A stretch of DNA of 64,000 nt. It comes from Phycisphaerales bacterium UBA3190. Lineage in GTDB: Bacteria > Planctomycetota > Phycisphaerae > Phycisphaerales > UBA1924. The notes under the pieces were generated by a model. That model saw nothing but the letters and a program-made list of their open reading frames with translations, was not told where the DNA came from and ran no database searches. This document shows, in pieces, positions 43,945-52,879 of the stretch. The DNA lies in assembly GCA_002364005.1 (NCBI GenBank), contig DEXG01000034.1, positions 1-64,000 of the forward strand, in the 5' to 3' direction. Every line of letters starts with the position of its first letter. The stretch's first letter is position 1. The position numbers were made by a program, and so were the translations under genes.

Positions 43945-44220
43945 TTACGCGATGCGACGACGCACCATGATCGCCGGGGCATCGCCCGGGCGGTCCCATC
44001 GCGCCTCTCGACCACGCGGCTGCTGGGAGGCAAGCAGGTGATCGAGGTACTTGTCGAGCGATTCACGCTTGAACTGGGAAAGGTAGTCCACCGTTGCCGA
44101 TCGGTTGATCGAGATGATCTGGTCGACCACCTGCTCGACTGAGAGCTGGGCTCGGGGGGCCTCGCTGCGTTCGAGATCGCGGGTCGCGGTACTGCGTGAC
44201 CAGGAAAAGAGATCGGTCAT
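43945..44220 (-). CDS. Small hypothetical protein
   Basis: About 91 residues from ATG 44220, with GGAG eight bases upstream; the frame is open ten codons earlier. Helical centre LSVEQVVDQIISINRSATVD with YLSQFKRESLDKYLDHLLAS, basic C-terminus ending MVRRRIA. Soluble. No family recognised; single-gene unit with its own terminator. Not an obvious FlgM or toxin/antitoxin. Confidence 0.7.
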   Translation of the reverse strand: MTDLFSWSRSTATRDLERSEAPRAQLSVEQVVDQIISINRSATVDYLSQFKRESLDKYLDHLLASQQPRGREARWDRPGDAPAIMVRRRIA

Positions 44221-44412
44221 GGTTGAGTCTCCGTACTCATTCGTTCGCACCCAGTCAGCAGCCTTGCTTCCTTACGGGTGCCCGCTCGATATCGGGAGCT
44301 TTCTGCGCATCGAGCGAACAGATAACCGCGCCGGACCATGCACCACGCAAGAATTGTGCCTTGCAAGCGCAGGTTTGGCCTGTCCGACGCCACGCCGGTC
44401 TAGTGTTTGGAT

Positions 44413-45075
44413 ATGGCGATTATCCTCGATCCACAACAACACCAGTATCTCCGCCAGGGCACCCATGAGCCCTACGCGGTCGATGCGGGCGTGTCGATGA
44501 CCCAGTGGGTCGATGGGCCCACTTCAACCGGGGATGTCGAACGCGTGATCGTGCACGACCGTCTCGGACATCGCGGGGACAACCCGGACCAAGACGCACA
44601 GTCGTGGCTGCAGAGCTGGAGCCAGTCCGGCTGGGAGCAGTTTGATCGTCTGCACGAGCAGGCCCGCACCGTGGCCCAATCGCTGGGGGCCGAACTGCTT
44701 CTGTGCCCCAACAGCGCCGGCATGCTCAGCGATGCCGTTTGCACCCTCAACTGGGTGGCACGCGGCGGGGGGCAGCAGGCACGACTCATGCTCGACCCGA
44801 TGGGATGGGTTGTCGAATCTATGAGCCGGGACCTGCCCGATCATCTGGACCGCATCGCGGCACTCTGTGTCGAGATGATCGAGCACGATCGAGTTGCGTG
44901 CGTGCTGGTCCGGTCCAGCGCGGGCGAGGGGATGGATCCCGTGTCCCTGGGGGCGGGGGATGTCGATCCCGGGATGCTGGTTGAGCGGCTCGGGCCGCTG
45001 CTGACCCGGGCACCCGAGATCGCGGTGCTCGAGGAGACCGATCTGGGGCTGTTGGAAGCCGTCGAACCCCGCTGA
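44413..45075 (+). CDS. Hypothetical protein, possible TIM-barrel isomerase relative
   Basis: 220 residues from ATG 44413. The middle, AQSLGAELLLCPNSAGMLSD then ARLMLDPMGWVVESM, and a late ACVLVRSSAGEGMDP, resemble parts of sugar-phosphate isomerase/AP-endonuclease-2 barrels, but the metal ligands are not clear and the length is short. The call is weak. It stands alone 78 bases before nuoC. Confidence 0.6.
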   Translation: MAIILDPQQHQYLRQGTHEPYAVDAGVSMTQWVDGPTSTGDVERVIVHDRLGHRGDNPDQDAQSWLQSWSQSGWEQFDRLHEQARTVAQSLGAELLLCPNSAGMLSDAVCTLNWVARGGGQQARLMLDPMGWVVESMSRDLPDHLDRIAALCVEMIEHDRVACVLVRSSAGEGMDPVSLGAGDVDPGMLVERLGPLLTRAPEIAVLEETDLGLLEAVEPR

Positions 45076-45153
45076 TTCGGGATCAGAATCGTGTGCCCGG
45101 CTACCATTGGGCACCAGGGCACGAACGCCATCACGGACGAAGCGAGGAGCATC

Positions 45154-45717
45154 ATGGCCAAAGGCGCAAACAGCACGATCAACCACCCGACCTTTGCGCG
45201 TGTGAAGGGGGCTTTCCCCAACGCGAAGCTGCGTGCCAGCGAGTTCCGCGAGCAGCCCACGCTGGTCGTCGAGCCCAGCGACCTTCACGCGATCATGAAG
45301 TTCCTGCGTGACGACGAGGAGTGTCAGTACAACTTCCTGAGCGATGTCGTCGGCATCGACTATCTGAACTACCCCGCCAAGATGCCCGGCCGCTTCGCGG
45401 TGGTTTACAACCTCTGTGCCTACAGCCGCGATGATCGTTTCTTTGTCAAGGTCTTCCTTGATCCGTCACTGCCTACCGATGGCATCGAGAACGACCCGGC
45501 GCTGGTTGTCGATTCGGTCTGCGACCTCTGGCCCGGTGCCGAGTGGACCGAGCGAGAAGTGTTCGACATGTTCGGGATCCGGTTCGCCAACCACCCCGAC
45601 CTGCGACGCATCCTGCTCTGGGAAGATTACCCGGCGCACCCGCTCCGCAAGGACTACCCGCTGCGTGGTCGTGGCGAGCGTGAGTCGTACCGCGTGGTTG
45701 ACCGCACCAGCTCGTAA
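45154..45717 (+). CDS. nuoC: NADH-quinone oxidoreductase subunit C
   Basis: 187 residues from ATG 45154 (GAGGAG before it; a start at 45091 is less likely). The 30-kDa subunit signature is complete: WTEREVFDMFGIRFANHPDL followed by RRILLWEDYPAHPLRKDYPL. It belongs to the peripheral arm of respiratory complex I. No other nuo gene is nearby, which is unusual. Confidence 0.9.
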   Translation: MAKGANSTINHPTFARVKGAFPNAKLRASEFREQPTLVVEPSDLHAIMKFLRDDEECQYNFLSDVVGIDYLNYPAKMPGRFAVVYNLCAYSRDDRFFVKVFLDPSLPTDGIENDPALVVDSVCDLWPGAEWTEREVFDMFGIRFANHPDLRRILLWEDYPAHPLRKDYPLRGRGERESYRVVDRTSS

Positions 45718-45769
45718 TCTCAGCGCATGACCATCACGGATGAGCAGTGGTACCCCGTAGCCCGGGGTG

Positions 45770-47260
45770 TTACCTGATGGGCTTGTCTTTGTATGGCAAC
45801 TCATCGGGAACCACGAACACCGGCGTGGTGAAGGTCACCGATTCCTGCTGCCCACGCACCGGGAAGATCGCCTCGATGAAATACGCGCGGAAGCCCCGCT
45901 CGGGCATGTCGATCATGCCCGCGGCCCGGTTGTCGCTCGTCGGAGTCAGCGGGGTTGGAACCCATGCGTTCCCAATCGTGGACTGACGGAAGTCGCGCCC
46001 GTCGGGGTTGTACGCCTGCCAGAGCGTGACCCGTGTGGGGCGGGTGTCGCACTTGACGCTCAGATGGGCGTGGCGGCTGGTGCCCCGCGCTCGTTTCTCA
46101 GGCAGATCGATCTCAATGGCATGGGTCCAGCTCAGCTTGGGCAGCTTGCGATCGTTTTCGACGGCTTTGTAGAACCCCACGAGCGATTCTGTGGCGCTCT
46201 GGTGCCCTTGTGGCTGAGCGTCGCCGTCGAAATCGAGGTCGTGATCGGTGTTGGGCATGTAGCGGAGACGCGTCTCTCCCGGGAGATGGTCGAGATACAG
46301 CGAGGTCGAGTCGGGAAGGAAGTACTGATCGCCCGCGGAGTTGAGCAGGAACTTGGGCATCGTGAAGCGTTCGCGGTACAGGTACGGGTCGACATTGTTG
46401 CGGACCAGGTTCCCGCGACGGGTCTCGAACGCTTTGAAGAGGTCGCGGCTCGTATAGTCGGCGATCGCGGGCGACCAATGCCCGTAGGCACCCCAGTGAT
46501 GCTGGAGCGTTTCGGGCATGTTGAAGGTATCGATCACGATGGGCATGATGGCCCGGATGCGATCGTCCGTGGCGGCGGTGAGCCAGGTGGTCCAGCCACG
46601 CTTTGAAGCACCCGTGACGACGAAGTCATCGATCTGGATCGATCCGGCTTCTTCCGTGTTGAGAAATGCCTGCGTCGCATCCATCGCGGCGATGGCCGAC
46701 TTCACCATCGCGGTCTGCACCACCCAGTCCGGGTCACGCTCGTCGATCGCGCGCACCCACGATTGCGCGATCAGATCATCTTCGTACCGCCTTTGCGTCC
46801 CCTGCGGGTCATCGCGGTCGATGATCGCCAGTGGCTGGTTTGGGACATTGGGCAGCAGCACGCAGACCGACCCGGTCGCCTCGGCGAGCTGGAGCAGGGT
46901 CGCGTCGAGCGGGCCGTCGCTTTGGTCCTTTCGGCTTCCCCCTGAAATGAGCAGCATCGCGGTTTGCCCGGTTGCCTGCTTCGGGCAGACGATCTGGAGG
47001 TTGTGTGTCCACAGCGGGTGCGAGACTTCCTCGGCGTTTCGCCAGGTCTGGCTGTGGAGTTCAAGGGTGTAGCCGACCGCATGATCCCCCAGATCGTGGG
47101 TCTTGGCGAGTCTGAAGCTGAAGTCCTCATCGGGGGATTGGGTGACCCGATCGAGGTAGGACATCCTCGGCGAACGATGGAGATCCCGGTGAGAGCGGAA
47201 CCCGCACCCGGTGAACAGAGACACGGTGACGATTGAGAAACAGATGATGTGGAGGCGCAT
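45770..47260 (-). CDS. PqaA-like lipoprotein (PhoPQ-activated pathogenicity-related family)
   Basis: 496 residues with lipobox (LFTG-C). The family hallmarks are visible: NLQIVCPKQATGQTAMLLIS, the nucleophile-elbow-like VTGASKRGWTTWL with Ser, RIRAIMPIVIDTFNM, and MPNTDHDLDFDG near the C-terminus. The family has an alpha/beta-hydrolase-type fold; activity is not well defined. Despite the name it is common in non-pathogenic planctomycetes. Divergent from the TPR-YggX gene. Confidence 0.85.
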   Translation of the reverse strand: MRLHIICFSIVTVSLFTGCGFRSHRDLHRSPRMSYLDRVTQSPDEDFSFRLAKTHDLGDHAVGYTLELHSQTWRNAEEVSHPLWTHNLQIVCPKQATGQTAMLLISGGSRKDQSDGPLDATLLQLAEATGSVCVLLPNVPNQPLAIIDRDDPQGTQRRYEDDLIAQSWVRAIDERDPDWVVQTAMVKSAIAAMDATQAFLNTEEAGSIQIDDFVVTGASKRGWTTWLTAATDDRIRAIMPIVIDTFNMPETLQHHWGAYGHWSPAIADYTSRDLFKAFETRRGNLVRNNVDPYLYRERFTMPKFLLNSAGDQYFLPDSTSLYLDHLPGETRLRYMPNTDHDLDFDGDAQPQGHQSATESLVGFYKAVENDRKLPKLSWTHAIEIDLPEKRARGTSRHAHLSVKCDTRPTRVTLWQAYNPDGRDFRQSTIGNAWVPTPLTPTSDNRAAGMIDMPERGFRAYFIEAIFPVRGQQESVTFTTPVFVVPDELPYKDKPIR

Positions 47261-47423
47261 ACCACATCATGGAGGATTGGGTCACGGCGTGCATCTCATG
47301 ATGCGTCAATACTGTGTAAACATTTCGATCAGCCCGCCTGAAGTGGTGGGGCGAGATTCGGGGTCAGGGCAGGCGAAGGGTCTAGGATTCGTGCAGAAAT
47401 ACCAGCCCAAAGGATGAGCATCC

Positions 47424-48164
47424 ATGGATCCCAAGACCCGAATCACCCAGTTCCAGCGTCTGATCGCTGATGATCCCAATAACGACATGGCCTACTTCTC
47501 GCTGGGCAACGCGCTGCTGCAGAACGAGCAGTATGAAGAGGCGGGCGATACCTTCGCCAAGTGTGCCCAGATCAACGAGGCGATGACCAAGGCCTACCAG
47601 CTCGCGGGCGACGCGTACATCAAGGCCGGCCGGGTCGATCAGGCCAAGGTGGTCCTGACCAAGGGCTACATCGAGGCGACGACGCGGGGCGATCTGATGC
47701 CCAAGAACGCGATCGCCGACATGCTCGCATCGATCAACGAGCCCCTGCCCGAGGTCAAGAACGAGACACCCAAGCCCGAAGCCCCCGTCGAGCCCGAGGG
47801 GGATTTCCTCTGCCAGAAGACCAAGCAGCGGGGCACCCAGCTCCCTCGCCCGCCGTTCAAGAACGGTGTCGGGAACTGGATCTACGAGAATATCTCCAAG
47901 CAGACCTTTGATGAGTGGATCGGCATGGGCACCAAGGTCATCAACGAGCTCCGCCTCGACCTGTCCCGCGACGAGCACGACGCGGTCTACGACTACGCCA
48001 TGCGGGTCTTTCTGGGCATCAACGATGAGATCTATGAGCAGGTGATGGGCCGCAAGCCCGTCATGCCCGACGGGCAGTTCCGGACCGTGATCGACGAGAT
48101 CATGAGCAAGGGCGGGCACCTGGAGAGCTACCAGGGCAACATGCACACCCAGGTCGAGGACTGA
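47424..48164 (+). CDS. TPR-YggX fusion: Fe(II)-trafficking domain protein
   Basis: 246 residues. Residues ~8-85 form two to three TPRs (MAYFSLGNALLQNEQYEEAG, TKAYQLAGDAYIKAGRVDQA). After a Pro/Glu linker, residues ~127-200 match the whole YggX family: FLCQKTKQRG with Cys130, PPFKNGVGNWIYENISKQTF, DEWIGMGTKVINELRLDL and a final helix. YggX (~90 residues in enterics) protects Fe-S clusters from oxidative damage; its single Cys is conserved. A further ~45 residues follow. The TPR part may link it to a partner. Start ATG 47424 fits. Confidence 0.82.
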   Translation: MDPKTRITQFQRLIADDPNNDMAYFSLGNALLQNEQYEEAGDTFAKCAQINEAMTKAYQLAGDAYIKAGRVDQAKVVLTKGYIEATTRGDLMPKNAIADMLASINEPLPEVKNETPKPEAPVEPEGDFLCQKTKQRGTQLPRPPFKNGVGNWIYENISKQTFDEWIGMGTKVINELRLDLSRDEHDAVYDYAMRVFLGINDEIYEQVMGRKPVMPDGQFRTVIDEIMSKGGHLESYQGNMHTQVED

Positions 48165-48197
48165 GCTGCCCGCCCGGGCATCGATTGAGGCCCTTTC

Positions 48198-48277
48198 TGG
48201 AGCTTCTGCGGGGGAATTGAACCCGGGACTTTGATTGGCCTCTGTGATCGGACGGTCTATCATTCAACCACAGGCCC
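48198..48277 (-). pseudogene. Degenerate tRNA-like sequence
   Basis: On the minus strand: GGTTGAATGATAGACC as a D-arm, GATCACAG placing CAC at the anticodon, GGGTTCAATTCCC as a T-arm, and a GCTCCA end as in tRNA-Gly/Val. Pairing fails: acceptor 4 of 7, anticodon stem 3 of 5, T-stem 3-4 of 5, and an over-long variable segment. It is not a functional tRNA; a decayed tRNA or chance likeness. It lies in the leader of rpsO. Confidence 0.3.
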
Positions 48278-48363
48278 ACGAGGTGTGGGCTTGGTTACGC
48301 ATCGGCGGCGATCGCGGTGGCAAACCCACTTCGACGCTCGCGACGGAAGGAAGAACAGAATCC

Positions 48364-48633
48364 ATGCCATTGCCAGCTGAACAAAAAGCACAGATCATCA
48401 AAGACTTCGCCCGCAAAGAGGGTGATTCGGGCAGCCCCGAGGTGCAGATCGCACTTCTCACCGCCCGCATCAAGCAGGTTGCGACCCACCTCCGTGAGAA
48501 CAAGGGTGATGTCCATAACCGCCGCGGTCTGGTGATGATGGTTTCGAAGCGCAACCGCCTGCTTCGCTACCTCTCGAAGAAAGACCACAACGCGTACCTC
48601 GACACGATCAAGCGTCTGGGCCTGCGTAAGTAA
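48364..48633 (+). CDS. rpsO: 30S ribosomal protein S15
   Basis: 89 residues, exactly the bacterial size, from ATG 48364 with GGAAGGAAG ~12 bases before it; a longer frame from 48235 is not homologous. GDSGSPEVQIALLTARIKQV and NRRGLVMMVSKRNRLLRYLS identify S15, which binds the 16S central domain. pnp follows after a terminator, the classic rpsO-pnp order. Confidence 0.97.
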   Translation: MPLPAEQKAQIIKDFARKEGDSGSPEVQIALLTARIKQVATHLRENKGDVHNRRGLVMMVSKRNRLLRYLSKKDHNAYLDTIKRLGLRK

Positions 48634-48647
48634 GAGACAAACCAATC

Positions 48648-48683
48648 GCCCCGCGTGTACGAGAGTGCACGCGGGGCTTTGTT
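48648..48683 (+). terminator. Rho-independent terminator after rpsO
   Basis: GCCCCGCGTG (48648-48657) pairs perfectly with CACGCGGGGC (48668-48677), ten bases, then TTTGTTGT. The short T-run suggests partial read-through into pnp. Confidence 0.8.
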
Positions 48684-48939
48684 GTAAGCGACCCGTTCCG
48701 AATCGGTCGCAGACAAACAAGACCCGGACCCATTGAGAGTGGCAGCAGACGCAGGGCAGTTCAGGATTTGAACGAAGTGCCTCCCGTCTTCTGCCTCTCA
48801 AATGCGTGAGGATGGGTTCCCAATGCTGGCGATGCGTGCACCGATCGATCTCCGATCGGCTGTATTCATCAACCGCGGTGACCTCACGGCCGCATCAGGG
48901 CGCGACGATCGCGTCCCTATTTGGAAGGCAATGAAGAAC

Positions 48940-51246
48940 ATGACCAAAGAAAACACACCCATCGTCGTCGAGAAAGAAATCGGCGGGCGCACCATGCGTA
49001 TCGAGACCGGGCAGATCGCCAAGCTCGCATCGGGCTATGTCCTGATGAGCCACGGCGAGACCAGCGTCGGCGCTTCACTGGTTCGCGCGGACCCGCGACC
49101 CGGCCTGGACTTCTTCCCGATGCAGATCGACTACCGCGAGAAGCTGTCGGCAGGCGGCAAGTTCCCCGGCGGGTTCCGCAAGCGTGAGGGCGCTCCCAAC
49201 GAGAAGGAAGTCCTCACCATGCGCATGATCGACCGCCCGATCAGGCCGCTCTTCCCCGACGGGTTCATCGAAGAGATCCAGATCCAGTGCTGGGTGATGA
49301 GCCACGACGGCGAGAACGACGCCGATGTCATCGCCGGCTCGGCCGCTTCGGCCGTGCTGTCGATCAGCGATGCCCCATTCGAGGGCCCGACCGCGACCGT
49401 GCGTGTGGGCCGCATCCACACCGAAGACGGCGTGGTCCACATCATCAACCCGACTAACGCCCAGCTTGAGTACTCGGACATCGATCTCGTGCTCGCGGGC
49501 CACAAGGACGGGATCAACATGATCGAGGTCGGTGCCGCTGAGGTTCCCGACGAAGAGGTCCTGGCCGCGATCGAGTTCGGCTACGAGAACGGCGTCAAGC
49601 CCGTCCTCGAACTGATCGACGAGCTGGTTGCCAAGGTCGGCAAAGAGAAGCGTCTCGGCGACCACATGAACCTCGTCCCCGACGATGTCATGGCCGAGGT
49701 CACCAAGCTGGTTGAGAAGGACCTGACCAAGGCGCGTCAGATCAAGAGCAAGACCGAACGCAGCGAGAAGGTCGGGCAGCTCAAGAAGGCGATGCTCGAG
49801 GATCACTTCAAGGTCAACGAGTCGGGCACCCCCGGCGAGTGGGAAGCGAGCAAGAAGCGTCGCAGCCAGGCCGGCGAGGCGTTCCGCAAGCTCGAGAAGA
49901 AGATCACCCGCCGACTGATCATCAACGAAGGCACCCGTGCCGACGGGCGTGGATTCAAAGAGATCCGCCCCCTGTTCATGGAAGTCGGCAAGTTCCCCCG
50001 CACCCACGGCTCGGCGCTCTTCCAGCGCGGCGAGACCCAGTCGCTCGTCACCACGACGCTCGGCACCGGGCGCGACGAGCAGGTTGTTGACGGGCTCATG
50101 CCCGAGTACAGCAAGAAGTTCTACCTGCACTACAACTTCCCGCCCTTCTGTGTGGGCGAGGCCGGGCGCATCATGGGCCCTGGTCGTCGTGAGGTTGGCC
50201 ACGGTGCACTCGCCGAGCGATCGCTGCTGGGTATCCTGCCCAGCGCCGAGGAGTTCCCCTACACCATCCGCGTCGTCAGCGACATCACCGAGAGCAACGG
50301 CTCGTCGTCGATGGCCTCGGTCTGCGGCGGCTGCCTGGCACTCATGGACGCGGGCGTCCCGATCACCAACACCTGTGCTGGTATCTCGGTCGGCCGCTTC
50401 ACCGATGACAACGACGAGAACGAGGTCTTCGTGACCGACATTATCGGCGAAGAAGACTTCTTCGGTGACATGGACTTCAAGGTCTCGGGCACGCGTGACG
50501 GCATCACCGGCATCCAGCTCGACCTCAAGGCCCGTGGCCTGGTCATGAGCCAGATCGAAGAGATCTTCGAGCAGGCAAACACCGGTCGTATCGAGCTGAT
50601 CGAGGCGATGGAGGAAGTCATCCCCACGCCGCGTGAGAAGACCAGCAAGTACGCACCGATGATGATCCAGCTCAACATCGAGGTCGAGAAGATCGGCAAG
50701 CTCATCGGCCCCGGTGGCAAGACGATCCGTGCGCTGCAAGACAAGTACAGCGTCAACATCGATGTCGAGGACGACGGCACCGTCATGGTCTCGTCGACCA
50801 ACCGCGAGAATGTTGAGAACGCTGAAGCCGAGATCGGCGCTCTGTGTGAGGATGTCCGCCCGGGTACCATCTACGAGGGCAAGGTTGTTTCGACCAAGGA
50901 CTTCGGTGCGTTCATCGAGATCGCACCCGGGACCGACGGCATGTGCCACATCTCGGAACTGGCCGACGGCTATGTCGAGAAGGTCAGCGATATCGTCAAG
51001 ATCGGCGATATGGTCAAGGTGAAGGTCATGCTCGTTGACGATCAGGGACGCATCAAGCTCTCGATCAAGCGTGCCGACCCTGACTGGGACGATTCAAAGG
51101 CCCAGGACGACAAGAAGCCCCGTCGCGAGAACCGCTCAGAAGGCGGCGACAACGATGGTGGCGAGGGTGAGGGCGGGAAGAAGCGCCGTCGCCGCAAGCC
51201 CCGTCGCAGTAATGAGGACAAAGCTGAGACCGCATCGGCTGAATAA
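48940..51246 (+). CDS. pnp: Polyribonucleotide nucleotidyltransferase
   Basis: 768 residues from ATG 48940; ATG 48931 is only two bases from GGAAGG, and the longer frame to 48802 lacks homology. Two RNase PH domains (catalytic core near GRREVGHGALAERSLLGILP), a KH domain with GPGG (~590, IGKLIGPGGKTIRALQDKYS), an S1 domain (GKVVSTKDFGAFIEIAPGTD) and a basic/acidic tail (KKRRRRKPRRSNED). It degrades RNA 3'-5' with phosphate. The 256-base leader after the rpsO terminator may carry autoregulatory sites. Confidence 0.96.
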   Translation: MTKENTPIVVEKEIGGRTMRIETGQIAKLASGYVLMSHGETSVGASLVRADPRPGLDFFPMQIDYREKLSAGGKFPGGFRKREGAPNEKEVLTMRMIDRPIRPLFPDGFIEEIQIQCWVMSHDGENDADVIAGSAASAVLSISDAPFEGPTATVRVGRIHTEDGVVHIINPTNAQLEYSDIDLVLAGHKDGINMIEVGAAEVPDEEVLAAIEFGYENGVKPVLELIDELVAKVGKEKRLGDHMNLVPDDVMAEVTKLVEKDLTKARQIKSKTERSEKVGQLKKAMLEDHFKVNESGTPGEWEASKKRRSQAGEAFRKLEKKITRRLIINEGTRADGRGFKEIRPLFMEVGKFPRTHGSALFQRGETQSLVTTTLGTGRDEQVVDGLMPEYSKKFYLHYNFPPFCVGEAGRIMGPGRREVGHGALAERSLLGILPSAEEFPYTIRVVSDITESNGSSSMASVCGGCLALMDAGVPITNTCAGISVGRFTDDNDENEVFVTDIIGEEDFFGDMDFKVSGTRDGITGIQLDLKARGLVMSQIEEIFEQANTGRIELIEAMEEVIPTPREKTSKYAPMMIQLNIEVEKIGKLIGPGGKTIRALQDKYSVNIDVEDDGTVMVSSTNRENVENAEAEIGALCEDVRPGTIYEGKVVSTKDFGAFIEIAPGTDGMCHISELADGYVEKVSDIVKIGDMVKVKVMLVDDQGRIKLSIKRADPDWDDSKAQDDKKPRRENRSEGGDNDGGEGEGGKKRRRRKPRRSNEDKAETASAE

Positions 51247-51291
51247 ATTGACCGTCTGATGGGGACTTTTCGTCCTCAGTGACCGAATTTG

Positions 51292-51326
51292 AACCCACCG
51301 GTGCATTTGGTGCCGGTGGGTTATTT
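51292..51326 (+). terminator. Probable terminator after pnp
   Basis: AACCCACCGG (51292-51301) pairs with CCGGTGGGTT (51313-51322), then ATTTG; the T-run is short. The remaining gap to 51602 has no gene. Confidence 0.65.
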
Positions 51327-51510
51327 GACGCGCAGGATGAATTTGGTATGCTGGGCGAATGACTGGCTGAGTTCTCGTGGCGGTCAACAGGTGTCTTGGT
51401 GTCGTACCGGGAGCACCCAGAGTTTGGAATACCAGCCGCCCGGGGGACCAAGTCGGGCGTTACGGTTGGGGTCGCGTTCGTTGAGGGGGATGATCGTGTT
51501 CTCTTGCAGT

Positions 51511-51529
51511 GTTGCCTGTGTGAGGCAAC
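51511..51529 (+). promoter_or_regulatory. Leader hairpin upstream of cold-shock gene
   Basis: GTTGCCT-GTGTG-AGGCAAC, seven perfect pairs, ~74 bases before the start codon. Long structured leaders control cspA-type genes; whether this one does is unknown. Confidence 0.35.
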
Positions 51530-51602
51530 TCTGCCTCCCGTTCGGGGTGCCGTGCTGGTTCTTTGTTGCTTGGGGTACGGGAAGCCCCGGGGGTAGCGCA
51601 TC

Positions 51603-51935
51603 ATGTCGGACAACGAAACAAGCCCAGGCTCCGAAAGCGGGGCATCAAACACATTGATCGAAGTCAAAGGGGCCGTGAAATGGTTCGACCCACGCAAAGG
51701 GTTCGGATTTATCGTCGGCCCCGATGGGCAGGACATCTTTGTCCATTTCACCGTGATCGAGGGTGATGGCTTCAGGGTGCTCAAGGATGGCTCGCAGGTC
51801 ACCTATGACGCAGAGCACAATGACAAGGGGTGGCGTGCCACGCGGGTTCATCGTGAAGTCGAAGAGCAGGAAGGCGAGGACGCCCCAGAGGTCGTCGTTC
51901 CGCGCCGGACCTATTCACGCACGCCGAGAAGATAA
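51603..51935 (+). CDS. Cold-shock domain protein with terminal extensions
   Basis: 110 residues. A complete CSD with RNP1 KGFGFI and RNP2 DIFVHF in GAVKWFDPRKGFGFIVGPDG. About 20 extra N-terminal (Ser/Glu) and ~25 C-terminal residues ending in a basic RRTYSRTPRR lengthen it over the ~67-residue standard. It likely binds single-stranded RNA or DNA as a chaperone. The GGGGGT at ~51590 is the ribosome binding site. The 356-base gap before it holds the pnp terminator and the leader. Confidence 0.9.
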   Translation: MSDNETSPGSESGASNTLIEVKGAVKWFDPRKGFGFIVGPDGQDIFVHFTVIEGDGFRVLKDGSQVTYDAEHNDKGWRATRVHREVEEQEGEDAPEVVVPRRTYSRTPRR

Positions 51936-52017
51936 CCGTCGCGGTCAATACGCGTAGAGTTCTCAACGAGTATCGCGTCGCGATGCGCCGGGCGCGATCT
52001 TTGTATGGGCACCACCG

Positions 52018-52878
52018 ATGACCGCGATTTGGATGATCTTCCTTTTTCTGCTTGGCCTGACCCTGGGCGGGGTGCTGGCGTATCTCTTCGCGGCCCGCCG
52101 CGTACGGCTTTCACTCGCCAGGGCGCAGCATGCACAGCGCCGGGCCCAAGCCGCGGAACGACTTGCCGAGATCGGCGCGATGACCGGCGGGCTGGCCCAC
52201 GAGATCAAAAACCCACTGTCAACGATCGGGCTCAATGCCCAACTGCTCAAGGAGGCGATCGAGGACTCACGCCTGGAAGAGACCGAGCGCCAGCGACTCG
52301 TCCGACGCACCGAGACGCTCGGGCGTGAGACCGAACGCCTGCGCGGGATCCTTGAGGACTTTCTCGAGTATGCCGGCGAGCTCCGCCTGAGCAAATCGAA
52401 CGCATCGATGAATCAGCTGGTTGAGGAACTGGCGGACTTCTTCTCGCCCACAACCGAGAGCGCGGGTGTGCGCCTCCGCGTCGAGCCAGCGCCGGGTGAG
52501 CCTCGGATCTCGGTCGATGTTGATCATCTCAAGCAGGCCCTGCTGAACCTGATGCTCAACGCGGTGCACGCGATGCAGGGGCAGGAGCCCGGGACCCGTG
52601 ACCTGATCCTGCGTGTGGAGCATGATGTGGCCGACCACGACCTGCCTGTGCTGTGTGTGCATGTCACCGATACGGGTGCGGGCATCAGTGAGGAGGAGCG
52701 GGCCAAGATCTTCCACCCGTACTTCACCACCCGATCTGGGGGGACGGGCTTAGGGCTGCCCACCGCCCGGCGCATCATCGAAGCCCATCACGGCCATCTT
52801 GATTTGCACAGCGAGCCCGGCAAGGGCAGCGATTTTGTCATCACGCTGCCAATGAGTGACCCGACGACCGAGGCCTGA
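52018..52878 (+). CDS. Orphan membrane-anchored sensor histidine kinase
   Basis: 286 residues. One N-terminal transmembrane helix (WMIFLFLLGLTLGGVLAYLF), a short coiled coil, H box GLAHEIKNPLSTIGLNAQLL, N box LNLMLNAVHAMQ, DTGAGISEEE and TGLGLPTARRIIEAHHG. No periplasmic sensor domain. There is no response-regulator gene beside it; the next gene is on the other strand, and the stop codons are one base apart. NtrB-like regulation possible. Confidence 0.88.
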   Translation: MTAIWMIFLFLLGLTLGGVLAYLFAARRVRLSLARAQHAQRRAQAAERLAEIGAMTGGLAHEIKNPLSTIGLNAQLLKEAIEDSRLEETERQRLVRRTETLGRETERLRGILEDFLEYAGELRLSKSNASMNQLVEELADFFSPTTESAGVRLRVEPAPGEPRISVDVDHLKQALLNLMLNAVHAMQGQEPGTRDLILRVEHDVADHDLPVLCVHVTDTGAGISEEERAKIFHPYFTTRSGGTGLGLPTARRIIEAHHGHLDLHSEPGKGSDFVITLPMSDPTTEA

Positions 52879-52879
52879 T

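Noticed and set aside
43945..44220. FlgM-type anti-sigma factor
   Set aside because: The length fits, but the C-terminal helices lack the FlgM pattern, and the gene lies 5 kb from fliA on the other strand with its own terminator.
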